This document shows positions 41,463-52,489 of a stretch of 60,440 nucleotides of DNA, piece after piece. The position numbers and the translations under genes are program-made. How positions within the stretch are numbered: position 1 is the first letter of the stretch; the number at the start of each line of letters is the position of its first letter. The notes beneath the pieces were generated by a model, which saw nothing but the letters and a program-made list of their open reading frames with translations, was not told the origin of the DNA and did no database searches. This DNA comes from Hofstenia miamia (taxonomy: Eukaryota; Xenacoelomorpha; Acoela; Hofsteniidae), in NCBI GenBank assembly GCA_900660155.1, contig CABFPE010000121.1, positions 283,706 through 344,145 on the forward strand, given 5' to 3'.

Positions 41463-44400
41463 GTATGTTAGTTTCTAATTACTTCAGTTATTTTACATAC
41501 TTAGTTTTAATATGAAATTCCTAGTGTTAAGAACATTGTGTTAAAGCTGATCTCTATATGAAAATCTATAAAATTTCAAGGGCTTCTGAATGAAAACAGT
41601 TTGCAGAAGCATTGACTGCCTGCATTCAACTTGTTGCATTTGATATCATTCAACCAGTTGCACAATTTTCACGTCACTGAAAAACGGCCAACAATATGCT
41701 CTTTTATTTGATTTTAGAATTCACTATGCCTTGCTACAATCCAAACACATCGCTCATTCTTTTCAAAACGTAATGAAATAGATTTAATGCATATCACACT
41801 TAATCAATAAGTAAATGCGTTAAATCTAAAAAATATTTTCGACTTGGTAAAATTTATTTATTTAAGGCTATTTTAAAAACGAATTTCTTTTCAAAAAAGT
41901 TTTATTAATGAAAAAGTAGTATAATTGTCCAAATGCCATCCCATAAAAATCAATTTTGGATGGAATATTTAATAACTGGTTTGTTTTTAAATAATGAGTG
42001 TTTTGATAAACTTACATGTAGACAGCAATGAAAAAAATATATTTTCCACTTAAAGATATGTCACAGTTAGACTTCACAACAATGGCACTTAGTCGCATTG
42101 ACGGAGACTATAAAAGTTAGATGAAAGAATTTTACCTATATTTGTGGTATTTGCTAGTTTTGAGAAAATATAAAGCAAGGAAGTTTATTCGAAGGTATAA
42201 TCTAATAAGAGACTTCTTAAATGGCAAATGTAGATATAATTTTAATGAAAAATCACTAGAAAATATTTAGAAATATTGATGATACTTTGAAAACAGATTT
42301 ATCTGATTGGTTTGAGGAAAACAAATTCCTGAAAATCGTGAAAATTAAAGAAGATAAGGCGACGTCTACTTCTGAGGTATTGGCATTGATAGTTCGAGTC
42401 TCGGCTGACAACTACGCGTGCAATGTCGACCTATTCGGTAATTTTCTTTCCCACGGCAATTAAAATTCAAAATTCTCGATTAGTTTCATTTGATGTCTTA
42501 ATGAAGCATCTTGATAATTTATTCATTTAATTTATATTAAGGTGATGTAATTGATTCACGTTCTCAAAAAGTATTTAAGAAATACATGGATATGAGAATC
42601 AAAGAAGGCGTTTGTGTATCGAAAACAGCGGTATCACAAGGTTTACACAATTCTCTTTCCAAAGATATTGACGAATTCGCTCAGAAAACCCCGGTTGATT
42701 ATCATCCCAATTCCCGGAACATGGTCAGAGACATTGCTCATCCAGCTCTCTACGCATATGTCGAAGGATTATCCGCTTCTCCAAAGAAAGATAAATTTTT
42801 AAAGAAGCTAGGCGTTCCACCCAAAGATTTTTTCGGACGAGATTACGAAGGTAAGCTATGCAATTGGGAATTTCAATGCTGTTTTAGGCTCCAAGTACCA
42901 ATGGCTGCCGACACCATTTTCCATTTCAGCTAAGGGGAAATGCACTATCGAGGAATATATCAATAACATCGATCAATCGTACATCTCTTTGTACGATAAC
43001 TTGGCTAAGTTGTTTGAAGTCTTCATACCATACTTTGAGGTATATGTCAAATGCATTCTATTCCAGTTTATATATATATATATATACATACATTGTATAT
43101 TTGGACACTAAGCATTAACAATTTACGGTAATTGCAAAAAATCCAATCATCATTGATTGCGATTTCTATGTGTTCGACTCTTTCTAGTCATGTTGATCTA
43201 TATGTTCCTTTTATTGAAAAACATGATTTGACCTCATTATTCCGTGTGGTTTAATGATGAATTAGGCCAACTAAAAAGAAAAAAGCCTTTACCACCAAAT
43301 ATGTAAAATCTCATTTTATTTAAAACTGTATCTAAACAAGTCCAAAAGGAATTTTAAGGCCACAACTTACCATAAATTATTATAGCATTAGACATTAACT
43401 TGTTGTACCATACACGAATTGATTTTATTCACATTTAAAATTGGTATGGGATTTGTATAGAGTGGACTCAATAATTACTGAAACCGTACAAAGCGGAGTG
43501 AATAATTACAAATGTCTACAGACACAATTAGAATAATTAATACACGTAGTTCATTGAAAATTATCACATATTTTGAATTTATTAGTAGATGTAAATCGAA
43601 ATGTAGTTCTGGTTCTCTTTTGCAACTTTTAGACCCCATTTTTGGGGAAATGAAGGCTATCAATATTGCCTAATTCTCATAGTTTGTTGAACGCAGGTCT
43701 CGTGAGGCCCTGTGAGTAAAACTATGATGCAGAAAATATGAATCGCAAATTGTGATAATGGTAAATTTTCTGATACAGATCTGGTGTTATAAGAATAATA
43801 GCATGTATATAATTTCTTAAAGCTTTGACCAAGAGATGAGTGCACATCATTGGTCAATATAGCCTGCATCAGTTTACAACGAGATATTCTCCTGCGAACT
43901 TTTAATGTTTCTAAGTTTAAGTCTTTTCTTTTGGTGGAAACGCTTTCTGTTCGTCCTCTAATGCTATAAATAAACCTCTTCTTTAAATTCTTTCCAACGG
44001 TTCAACATGTTTTTGAATATACGGATCCCAGATTTCAGCTGCATATTCCAAAATGGGTCGGCATAATGCTAGGTATGCAATAAGCTTTNNNNNNNNNNNN
44101 NNNNNNNNTTTCTAAGTTTAAGTCTTTTCTTTTGGTGGAAACGCTTTCTGTTCGTCCTCTAATGCTATAAATAAACCTCTTCTTTAAATTCTTTCCAACG
44201 GTTCAACATGTTTTTGAATATACGGATCCCAGATTTCAGCTGCATATTCCAAAATGGGTCGGCATAATGCTAGGTATGCAATAAGCTTTGAACTGGACTA
44301 CGTCTTTTCTTTTTCATGATCGATGACATTGTATCTGTAGTCGAGAAGGGACGACATTTCTGTAAGTAAGTTTAGCGGAGAACGCGTTCCTCTGGATTAA

Positions 44401-47400
44401 ATTTTTTCCTGTTTAATTGCTGAGCAGAAATTGTACATTATCACTTTAGAATATAATTTTGATTAAAGATTTCAATTCTTCAAATCCTTTTCATTTAAAG
44501 GTGATTGCATGTTTCCTTAGTTGGTTCCAATCAAAGCTTTTGGTTTTCCAAAGCTGATTTTAATGTTTTTCTCAAGAGTTTTGGGAACTAATGCAGAACT
44601 ACAAAGCTTTAAAGACTAAGTAATTATGATGTGGGGAGAATCGAGAAAAGTTTATGTGCATATCCGTAACTCTCAAATTTGATCCGGCATTCTCGTGAAC
44701 TGAGCCAAGCTCTCCAATCGATCTTTTCAGAAACTTACGAATAAGTATTCAATTGCGTTTTAAATATTTTTAAAAAAGCTATTCACTTGTACAAACAACC
44801 GCGTTTGTTATCCGTCTGTGCAAAAGCCATCAAAATGATTCGTTTGCACATTTTCGATTCATTATTTTGACTTCAGCAATTTATCCATTAAGATTTTTTA
44901 TTTATGATATGTTATTTAAACGAGAAAATTGAATTAACTATATACGAATGGAGATTTGTTGGAAAATTGTAATTTCTCTGCTACCCGTTGAAATAGAACT
45001 GTCGTAGAGACGTCGCTGAACGACATAATAACGGCACTAAAACGACATTACAAAACAACGTCTTTTCACAATAAAACGACAAACTATCAATAAAAATGCT
45101 GTTTTTAAAAAATTTATCTTCAAATTGTCACAATAAAAATAAAATTTTTAAATATTTTTAAATATTTTTTGCTAGACGGAATTATACATCGCCACTAATC
45201 CGCACTATAAACGCCACTCAAACAATTCAACGCCTATTAAACGCCAACGAAAACGACGTCGTTACAACAGTTCTATGTTTACTGGGTAGAATGCAATACT
45301 GCAGAGTGGTGTGTCAATGTAAATAGTATATTTTGTATATTTTGATGGTCGCTCAGGTATTTGTTGAGTTATTGTTATAGGGGTGTATTCATTTAGGAAG
45401 TTTGGAGCTACGCTTGCGCAATTAAGCTTATGAGTAGTGATGAAATTGATTACGATGAGGAAAGTTCACACAATTTGAATCGCAAGAAACAGTCGTTAAG
45501 GGGACGAGAACTCCAGGTTATAACGAAAATCGTGGATTATGTAATCCCACCCACTGACGCTTATGAAGGTGTTTGGCATGTTGAAGGAATGCCCAAGAGC
45601 ACATTGTCATGACTGGTAATTTAATCTTAATTATTCATGAAACATCTTAGTGAATGTTGTCGTGTTCTTTGGAATCATTTGCTAATGGTTGAATCCGTGA
45701 GTGAATTCTAGACTTTATCCGTGAGTAAATTCTAGACTCTATCCGTGAGTAAATTCTAGACTCTATCGTATCTCTTCTTTAACTTAGACTGGGAATTTAC
45801 TCTAGATTCAATTGAAAAAATACAATCAAAATTGAGTAAGCACTAAATTTCTTTGCATGTTTTCCAATAAGCTTTTTATAATGGATGCGAATACTGCTTT
45901 CTCATGTACACATGTGCTTAAAATCTACAGCAAGCGTGGGATTTTTGAATAAATAAAAAACCACGTCAACTTAGTTAATTGTTTGAATTTGTATTATATA
46001 TTATTACGAAATCCCCGAATATACCTGAATGTTGAAATGTTGTATTTAGTAAATTTAGTGTTTTATATTTCGAATAGTTTACATTCCAAAGCAAGCATGC
46101 ATTCGAGCGATTGCTTCACGTAATATCAGCATTGAAAACATTTTATTCGCATTTTTAACGAGTCGGATTATATTTTTGAATTTTGTTTTATGTTCGATTT
46201 CGTTTATTTTTATACATTTATATTTTTCCTTACTGATGTTCAGGAATCGAGATAAAGGTGTGTTTTGCGCTTTTTTGTACAAAGTGCAATTGTTATGCAC
46301 ATCAGAACAAAGGACTTTGAAATATTGTTTACATTACTGATTTTTTATAGATGACTGTGATCGTTTTGTACTAACGCGTATTTATATTTTGATTGACAGC
46401 AACAGGAAGTAACAGCTGTAAACAAGTGATGCAAATTTCTATAATTCGAGTTTTTAAGCGGTTGTGGTTTTATATTGAAGGGGAGACGGCCGCCCCTCCA
46501 CCCCATTTCAAAGGACTATCTCAACATTATTTGAAATTTCGGATCTTTTATGTGAGTTTTGTGATAAAATATAAAATGAAAATTTTCTGTTTTTCCTTGA
46601 ATAAAACGTCTTGAAAAACTAGATTTCCTTTGAATAAATGGAAAGTTTAAAATTTTTTGTGAATATTTTGTATAATTTGCAAATAAATAACCGTTTTATA
46701 ACTATTTTAGAAAAAAATTTCAATTTTTTTAGAACCGCATCTTTTTTTGAGTAACAGAAAGCCTCGCAATGCACCTATATTTGTTGAACAATTAATTTTA
46801 TGAAAAATTCATTGAGAATAATCTCAACTAATTGATTGCAGACAATTTAAATGATTGACAAAAAGGCCTCTAAATATTTTCCAACTCTACATGAAACATA
46901 GATGATATATTAGAAAGATAAAACACAGCAGCAAATATCCACAAATCAGCATTATCATTTTAACTATAAAATTTCGAATTTTTTACACGCAACCTTAACC
47001 ATCAACCAATCTAACCAAATCTAAAATTTGAAGCAACATTCAGCAATGATTGAATTACTGCCAACTTTTATCTCTGAAAAACAACTTTGCTCTCCATCAA
47101 ACACAACTTGATAGCTTCATAGTTCATTGTCAGTGAAGGCATATACAAATTTACATGCATATTTCTCATTAATATTTTGATAAATCTGTTTTAGTTACTT
47201 TGTAGCGTCGTTTTTAACGGTTATTATCGGAATCCGTATGTTTAAAGAGAATAACAATAATGAAATCACACAGTTGAAAATTTTCAAATAGTTGTAAATA
47301 TATGCAAGTCATCGACTAGAAAATATTAATAATTGCAATTCATTGATTTTGTAAATAGATTTGTCAAAGTTGAAATAATTAAACTGAAGATTATTTCTGT

Positions 47401-48287
47401 TACCATATATAGATATATATTTTTTACATTTCCATTATTTATTAAGTGATATATTTTATTGAGTTTACAAAGTTTCGAGATTGACTTGCTCTTGTGTGAC
47501 TGTTTGCGTTCAGGCATTTACTTCATTCACCGAGATGCCAGCCTCCAAGGCGGAGAGTTGAAATTCAAGCGTGCGTTTACAGTAGCCGAGGCGCAGGAGA
47601 TGTTCAATAATGTGCCTCAAACTCGTCCACTTGCTTTCAATCAAATAAACGAGGATGGTTTTTATCCACTGGGAACTTTGGAAACGGATCAGGTAAGTTG
47701 ATAAAATCCTTGTGATTCATCATAACAATCATTTCAAATGATCTCGAAGTTTTCAAGTATTCTTGAAGCAATATATTAGATTTTTTGTTTTTTCAGAATC
47801 AACTAAGCACACATGTTGGATCTCACTTAACATTCGTTTTAATGAGTTCCACTCTCGTTTTCTTTTCTAGCTTAGAAATCTATGTTAAAACCTTCAAGTA
47901 TTATCAAATTTTTTAAATTCAAATCATATATTATGTCTTATTTTTATCTGATAAGATTGTTTTTTTGGTTTACTTGCTGGTTTTACAACACTTTCGCAGA
48001 CTCTTATCGCATATGTTTAGGGATTGCTGGTAGTTTTTCCCAATTGCCATGTTCATAAATTGGCGAAATTAGTGAACACCGACAGTAAACAATCGGCGAC
48101 AAGGAGAATCGTCGTTTTCTTTGTTGTGAACCCAAATCAAAAAATAGTCTCTACGCGGGAGATTCCGCCTCAGCAAGGAATAGTATCGAAGTCAACTGCA
48201 GAAAATCAACGTTTGGAGTTAATGGCAGAAAGAAAGTTCGACAAGGATCGCCTTAATATTCGTGCAGTCGAACTCTGTGAACACTAG
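41209..48287 (+). CDS. DUF4246-family protein, seven exons, one-base deletion in exon 5
   Basis: Exons 41209-41462, 42271-42437, 42542-42850, 42930-43039, 45397-45615, 47514-47692 and 48021-48287 join in consistent phase to about 501 codons. The match is the DUF4246 (PF14033) family. It rests on LQVITKIVDYVIPP and GVWHVEGMPK (His about 341), GIYFIHRDASLQGGELKFKR in exon 6, and LLVVFPNCHVHKL with ATRRIVVFF and STREIPPQQ in exon 7. The conserved H-x-E, distal H and R pattern suggests an Fe(II)/2-oxoglutarate oxygenase-like fold; the substrate is unknown and this is inference. Exon 5 as written reads MPK-STLS-stop; one base is missing at 45595-45598, and the shifted frame reads EHIVMTG and fits exon 6 exactly. 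All other exons and splice sites are intact, so a sequencing error or recent null allele is more likely than an old pseudogene. The acceptor-like TTTAGTTTCAG before the ATG suggests a 5' UTR intron. Confidence 0.75.
42271..42437 (+). CDS. DUF4246 gene exon 2
   Basis: Acceptor AATATTTAG, donor ATTCG-GTAATT. One base completes Lys85, then 55 codons (NIDDTLKTDLSDWFEENKFL ... NYACNVDLF), with one base carried out. Confidence 0.6.
42542..42850 (+). CDS. DUF4246 gene exon 3
   Basis: Acceptor ATATTAAG, donor GAAG-GTAAGC. Encodes GDVIDSRSQKVFKKYMDMRI through NMVRDIAHPALYAYVEGLSA to GVPPKDFFGRDYE. One base is carried out. Confidence 0.7.
42930..43039 (+). CDS. DUF4246 gene exon 4
   Basis: After a 79-bp intron with acceptor TTTTCCATTTCAG. 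Encodes AKGKCTIEEYINNIDQSYIS and LYDNLAKLFEVFIPYFE; donor GAG-GTATAT in phase 0. Confidence 0.65.
43908..44340 (-). mobile_element. LINE reverse transcriptase C-terminal fragment, duplicated around a gap
   Basis: The minus-strand frame reads LIAYLALCRPILEYAAEIWD and PYIQKHVEPLERI, the conserved Y-lvrPiLEYa-eiWdP block near the end of LINE ORFs. 43908-44088 and 44109-44289 are identical over 181 bp on the two sides of the 20-N gap, so the duplication is probably an assembly artefact of one copy. It lies in intron 4 of the DUF4246 gene. Confidence 0.65.
44089..44108. other. Assembly gap (20 N)
   Basis: A run of N flanked by identical 181-bp sequence on both sides. Confidence 0.98.
44981..45289. 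repeat. MITE with ACGTCG-containing inverted ends
   Basis: The left end reads CTACCCGTTGAAATAGAACT then GTCGTAGAGACGTCG. The reverse complement of the right end reads CTACCCAGTAAACATAGAAC then TGTTGTAACGACGTCG. The 309-bp unit has no coding frame and lies in intron 4 of the DUF4246 gene. No convincing target duplication was found at the chosen borders. Confidence 0.6.
45397..45615 (+). CDS. DUF4246 gene exon 5 (contains the frame break)
   Basis: Acceptor TATTCATTTAG, donor ATGACTG-GTAATT. Begins EVWSYACAIKLMSSDEIDYD in phase 0 and includes GRELQVITKIVDYVIPP and GVWHVEGMPK. A single-base deletion at 45595-45598 puts a TGA in frame at 45610-45612; in the restored phase the exon ends with one carried base that fits exon 6. 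Confidence 0.7.
45693..45764. repeat. 24-bp tandem repeat, three copies
   Basis: Unit ATCCGTGAGTAAATTCTAGA plus CTCT. A partial inverted copy (GGGAATTTACTCTAGATT) follows near 45790. In intron 5 of the DUF4246 gene. Confidence 0.85.
47514..47692 (+). CDS. DUF4246 gene exon 6
   Basis: Acceptor TTTGCGTTCAG, donor CAG-GTAAGT. Encodes IYFIHRDASLQGGELKFKRA, FTVAEAQEMFNNVPQTRPLA and DGFYPLGTLETDQ; ends in phase 0. Confidence 0.75.
48021..48287 (+). CDS. DUF4246 gene exon 7 (terminal)
   Basis: Acceptor ATATGTTTAG, phase 0. Encodes GLLVVFPNCHVHKLAKLVNT, ATRRIVVFFVVNPNQKIVST and REIPPQQ and ends in VELCEH and TAG. The FPN-H-H segment and following RR match the family's distal metal and cosubstrate positions by inference. 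Confidence 0.75.
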   Translation, partial: GLLVVFPNCHVHKLAKLVNTDSKQSATRRIVVFFVVNPNQKIVSTREIPPQQGIVSKSTAENQRLELMAERKFDKDRLNIRAVELCEH

Positions 48288-50229
48288 TGCTTTAGGCGTA
48301 AATATAAGTTTTAGTGGATGCTTAACGTAAGTGAGATCAAGTCTTTTAATGGCATTCTCAATCAATTCAGAAAGTTGCGAAAGTCTCCATCAAAAGTGTT
48401 TATTGAGAAATCCTCAGATCACCATTGTTTAATCTTCACTCTTAATTTCGATCATTCACTTGTTTAAAATATGTTATTTGATACGTCAGAATTGGCAACT
48501 AAACTTGAGTTGAAATATCACTCTTACGCCAATTAAGATATTTTGATCAAATAATATATTTAAAAGAGTTATTTAAAGTTTTAATTTTTGTGAAGGATCA
48601 ATAGTTTTACTACAATGAAATTATTGAAAATTTATCATCCAGGCTGGCTGACATTTTTCCTGCCCACGTGGCAACGTCCTTGGTTATTGTTTGACATCAT
48701 TTGCTGTAAAGTGTCATGGATCGCTAGCTTTAAATTTTTATTCTTTGACCTAGTGGATCTATATCTACATAGGTCGATTCATCCAAAGAATCATCACTTT
48801 CTCTTGTATAATAGCCACTGATACTAATGTAAATTTTAAAGAGAACTCATTAAAAAATTCAGTTTTTGTGTTTTGTGAATATTTACGCCTACGTATTGAT
48901 TTTTCTGTAAACTTTTGTATCTTTTAATAAATGTACTTATATTTTACTATGTTGTATAATATTTACTAATAAATACTTCGTTGTTGCGTATTTGTTCACC
49001 ATTCACCGGATTCATTAACATGGAATATGTGTCACTCTTCAAGTCCCCTTGTTTCTTTTGCGGAAGTTATCGAATACAATTACACATGTTTCATCGGTTC
49101 TGTTTCCATAGGTGTTATAAAAGTCACAGACTACATTATTGGCTCTCCACTTGCAAAAATACTATCCAGATATTTCAACATACAGATAAACAAAGTTTGT
49201 TTTGAAGAATTCCCAAACAGATTTTACAAGTTTCAGATGTTGTGAATTCGATGAAAATGGTACTAATATAGTTTGATTATATAACGAATAGAAATAGTGG
49301 AAAACATAAACAGTGGAATAGATAGTGTTCAAGGAGCGGATGAAAAGAATACAATCTTTGTTTAAACGAAGGGAAGGTGGAGTCCACAAATTTGCACGAA
49401 AACTAAAATTATACAAATGAAGGATGGTGCAATACAATGAATCATAAGAAGGATAAGGATTAATATTAAAGTAAATCAGATGTGGAAATGACTGTGAGGT
49501 AAAGTGAGATAAATGTGGATAAGTTAGTCTCAGAGAGACAAATGATCCAAGAATGGAAAAGAAGTTAATGAATGATCCACTTATGTAGGAAATTTAGTTT
49601 TGGTAAGTGAGTGAAAAGCTGACGGTGGGCATAAAGAGCATTTGCAAAATCAGAAGAAAATCACAAGAAAGAAAAACTTTGAGAGACGGATTTAAGATAG
49701 AGAGGTAAATAACACGACTGGTGACATAGGGATCATGTTATAGACAAAGCAGCATAAATATATCTTCGAAAATCTCTTAAATTTTCAAGGAAGAATGAAA
49801 ATTGAACACTTTTTGCTTTTGTGACTGAGAATGATTGATAGTCCAATATTTTAATCCTTTCCTCAGTGAATTATCTCAAAAAATTGCTTGATTGGATTTT
49901 GGTCGAATTCAACAACAATTTTGTTATTAAATAATTTTTTAAAAGTAACCACATTTCGTGAAATTGCATTTTAGTTTTCTCACCTGTTTACTGATTTTGA
50001 AACTATTATCTGAGTTGGAATTTCATTTTTATCACTGAAATGTATTTTTTCAAAGACAAAAATATGTTTTTTTGACATTTCTTCGATTTTCATTGAGCAA
50101 TAAAAACTTAGATGACTTGAGAGCAGAATTATTTCCAAATGAGTGAATAACATCCATTATTTTAACTACATTTGTTCTACCAAATTTTGAACATCACACA
50201 TTTACTTTTCAACTATGGTATCTCCTTCT
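48288..50229. other. Non-coding stretch after the DUF4246 gene
   Basis: Presumed 3' UTR (AATAAA near 48928) and intergenic DNA. Frames near 48615, 48981 and 49162 have no domain. Confidence 0.3.
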
Positions 50230-50436
50230 TCATTTTGTACTATGTTCACCATCTTCTGAATTATCATTGTTGCATAAGGCATCTATTTCTACAAACCCAG
50301 AAACATCATATTCAATACATTCGTCATTGCTATGAGTGACATCGATTTCATATTGACGGAGTTTTGCTGCGTCAATTTGACTAACACCCGTTTCATCATC
50401 CTCGCACATTTTCAAAGCAGCCACAGATTCATGCAT
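50230..50436 (-). pseudogene. Possible Tigger/pogo transposase C-terminal tail
   Basis: The 68-codon frame is acidic: DDETGVSQIDAAKLRQYEID, ECIEYDVSGFVEIDALCNND, NSEDGEH. It resembles the acidic C-terminal tail of Tigger/pogo transposases (a d-el--gelTdeeIv---- pattern). About 0.5 kb away, 50840-50960 contains ACTGAATTCTCGTTATAACG and CTTCTCGTTATATTCGGTCT, a motif type common at Tigger/pogo ends. The catalytic domain is not present in recognisable form. Weak call. Confidence 0.25.
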
Positions 50437-50520
50437 TCATTTGTTTTTTCAAAAATATACCTGATTTCATGATACTGATCCATTAATACTACAAGGATTT
50501 GGGTAAATCTACGGTTTTGT

Positions 50521-50524
<4 letters not shown>

Positions 50525-50562
<38 letters not shown>
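50525..50562. repeat. (TA)n microsatellite
   Basis: An almost perfect TA run. Confidence 0.95.
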
Positions 50563-50566
<4 letters not shown>

Positions 50567-50839
50567 TTTTAGAATTTAGCACTGACAATAAACGCATAAG
50601 CATATAATTTTAAAATTTTAACTTGCCCATCTCTTTATCGCATGAAAGGGGGGCAACAGCAACCCCCGCCCATCCCATAAATCCATCCATATATATATAA
50701 TCACATAAATGTAAATACAGTATATATAAAGTGTTTTTAGATACATACACAGTAAATATATTTTTAGTTTGACTTTTTATTGAATTTTAGCATGAAAATT
50801 TTTGAATTTTTTAGTTCAATTTTTTTAGGGACCACCAAT

Positions 50840-50965
50840 ATCGTTCGTAGTTACTGAATTCTCGTTATAACGATCAATACTTTCGCAAGGTTTGTTTTAG
50901 AATAGACCAAAAGTCTGTTCGACATATTCAGCTTCTCGTTATATTCGGTCTCATTATGAGCGGAT
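50840..50965. repeat. Tigger/pogo-like terminal sequence
   Basis: Contains two CTCGTTATA units (CTCGTTATAACGATC and CTCGTTATATTCGG), the kind of subterminal motif seen at Tigger/pogo ends. The partner end was not located. Confidence 0.3.
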
Positions 50966-51026
50966 TAAAGTGTATATTATTTATTTTCGAAACTTTTCAA
51001 TGGGTATAAATGCATAATTTAATTTG

Positions 51027-51043
51027 TTTATTGCAAGTTTATT
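51027..51043 (-). terminator. Two polyadenylation signals for the SRAP gene
   Basis: On the minus strand AATAAA occurs at 51043-51038 and again at 51032-51027, 17 and 28 nt past the SRAP stop codon. Confidence 0.5.
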
Positions 51044-51059
51044 ACCATATATTGTAATT

Positions 51060-51839
51060 TCAATCGTCTTTCTCTTCTTTTATTTTCTTACAGACAACAT
51101 ACTCTTCCATGCTTCTTTGTCGGCGATTTTGCGGTCGGCTTTGTAATTGAGATGTACTAGGTTCAGTAACATCTGAATGATTTTCCAATTTGCTAAGTAG
51201 TATCTCATCATTACCTTTCAAAAGAGACAAAAGTCGCTCATTGGAGGCGGCTGTGCTATACAACCATTGTTTCGTATCGTCATCATCAACGAAAATTGCC
51301 GGCATCCGATCGTGGATATTTCGCAACGATCTTCCACTGTCCACGGTGATCATTGCTACCGAGGCTTTGTTGTTGCGGAACTCATAAGTCCCTGCTAGAA
51401 ATAGTAGGTTGCACTCTTGGCCACTGACTGGATGTATGTATGCAGAATCTTTATCAGTTTTCAAATAACAGAAGAACAAATTTCCAGTTTCTTGGTTTCT
51501 TTCGTAAAAGCCATCAACTACAATTACACATCGATTACCTCTTTTAAACGGAGATTTTGTAAACCGATTTTCTAAGATCTTTTCTTTTCTTACAAGATCG
51601 GTACGATATTCTTTCGTCATTTTAAAAGGTGGTACTAATCCCCAACTCATCGTCTGTAGTACAGTTGTTTTCTCGGTATTAGAATAGTACAGGACTGCAA
51701 CCTCCTCTTTCTTAACTATCATTTCATTTAACAGCACTCGTTGATTGAAATTTTTCAACTTTACATTCCTCGATACTTTTTCGCTACATTTGCATTTTAG
51801 TTCTTCTTGACTTTGTGAGAGTGATACACCACAACACAT
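51060..51839 (-). CDS. SRAP-domain protein, HMCES-like (divergent active site)
   Basis: The 259-residue, intronless frame is a SRAP (SOS response-associated peptidase) protein. Family members crosslink through Cys2 to abasic sites in single-stranded DNA and shield them at replication forks. The start is the ATG at 51839; the in-frame GTG six bases upstream cannot be right because Met removal must expose Cys2 (MCCGV). Visible blocks are MSWGLVP (64-70), RCVIVVDGFYE (103-113, catalytic Glu113), NLLFLAGTYEF (144-154), AMITVDS (162-168) and NIHDRMPAIF (174-183, catalytic His176). Three differences stand out. The N-x-R block reads L82-V-R84, so the active-site Asn is Leu. MCGR is MCCGV, with an extra Cys and no Arg4. 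The Trp after Glu is Arg114. A PIP-box-like QRSMEEYV occurs at 241-248. Whether it is active is uncertain. Confidence 0.85.
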   Translation of the reverse strand: MCCGVSLSQSQEELKCKCSEKVSRNVKLKNFNQRVLLNEMIVKKEEVAVLYYSNTEKTTVLQTMSWGLVPPFKMTKEYRTDLVRKEKILENRFTKSPFKRGNRCVIVVDGFYERNQETGNLFFCYLKTDKDSAYIHPVSGQECNLLFLAGTYEFRNNKASVAMITVDSGRSLRNIHDRMPAIFVDDDDTKQWLYSTAASNERLLSLLKGNDEILLSKLENHSDVTEPSTSQLQSRPQNRRQRSMEEYVVCKKIKEEKDD

Positions 51840-51845
51840 CTTCAC

Positions 51846-52489
51846 TGAAGCCTAAATATTTCAAATTCTATTATATTATTCATGTATAGTTAGTGTTTGT
51901 AGCTCGTTTTTTTGAAGTTCGTGTTTAAAAACTATTTGTCAGATTCGCAACAGTGATGTGCTCCTGCAGTTTTTTTTTTCATTTAAATGCCTTGAAATAT
52001 TTGTTGAGACTAATAAAAGTGAATGTAATTTTTGAGAATTATTACGGATGCACTGTAAATAATGACAATTTATCAGATAGTGAAGATTATAGCGTTTGTT
52101 TTATTGATTTAAAGTACATAGCCACTGTACAATACCTTCACATATATACATTTTAGCACGTTAATATACGTTAATTTTCACGTAGTTTGAAATTTGTTTC
52201 CAAATCAATACAAGAACAAATTTATCCTAATGCCGATATTGAACTCACCAAGGCCAATTCAGAGGGGGATCCCCGATTTTCTGTAAAAACCAGCCCAAGC
52301 TAGTCGCAGAAAGAGTAGTTCCAATCCTATTGTCGCTTATGTTTAATTTACGTTAAGCTATTGTTCTTCAATCACAAAAGGATTTTTAAAAACACTTAGC
52401 AATTGATAAAAAATGCAGATTGAAAATGCCATAATGAGATATTGCTATACGAATTACTGTATGACTTAAGTCCAATATGAATGCACAAC
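51846..52489. other. Upstream region of the SRAP gene
   Basis: The promoter should lie here; no clear TATA or other element was identified. The frame 51953-52156 on the plus strand is not convincing. Confidence 0.25.

Noticed and set aside
51840..51845. Upstream GTG start for the SRAP protein
   Set aside because: A GTG start would add two residues before MCCG and block exposure of the catalytic Cys2. The ATG at 51839 is the natural start.
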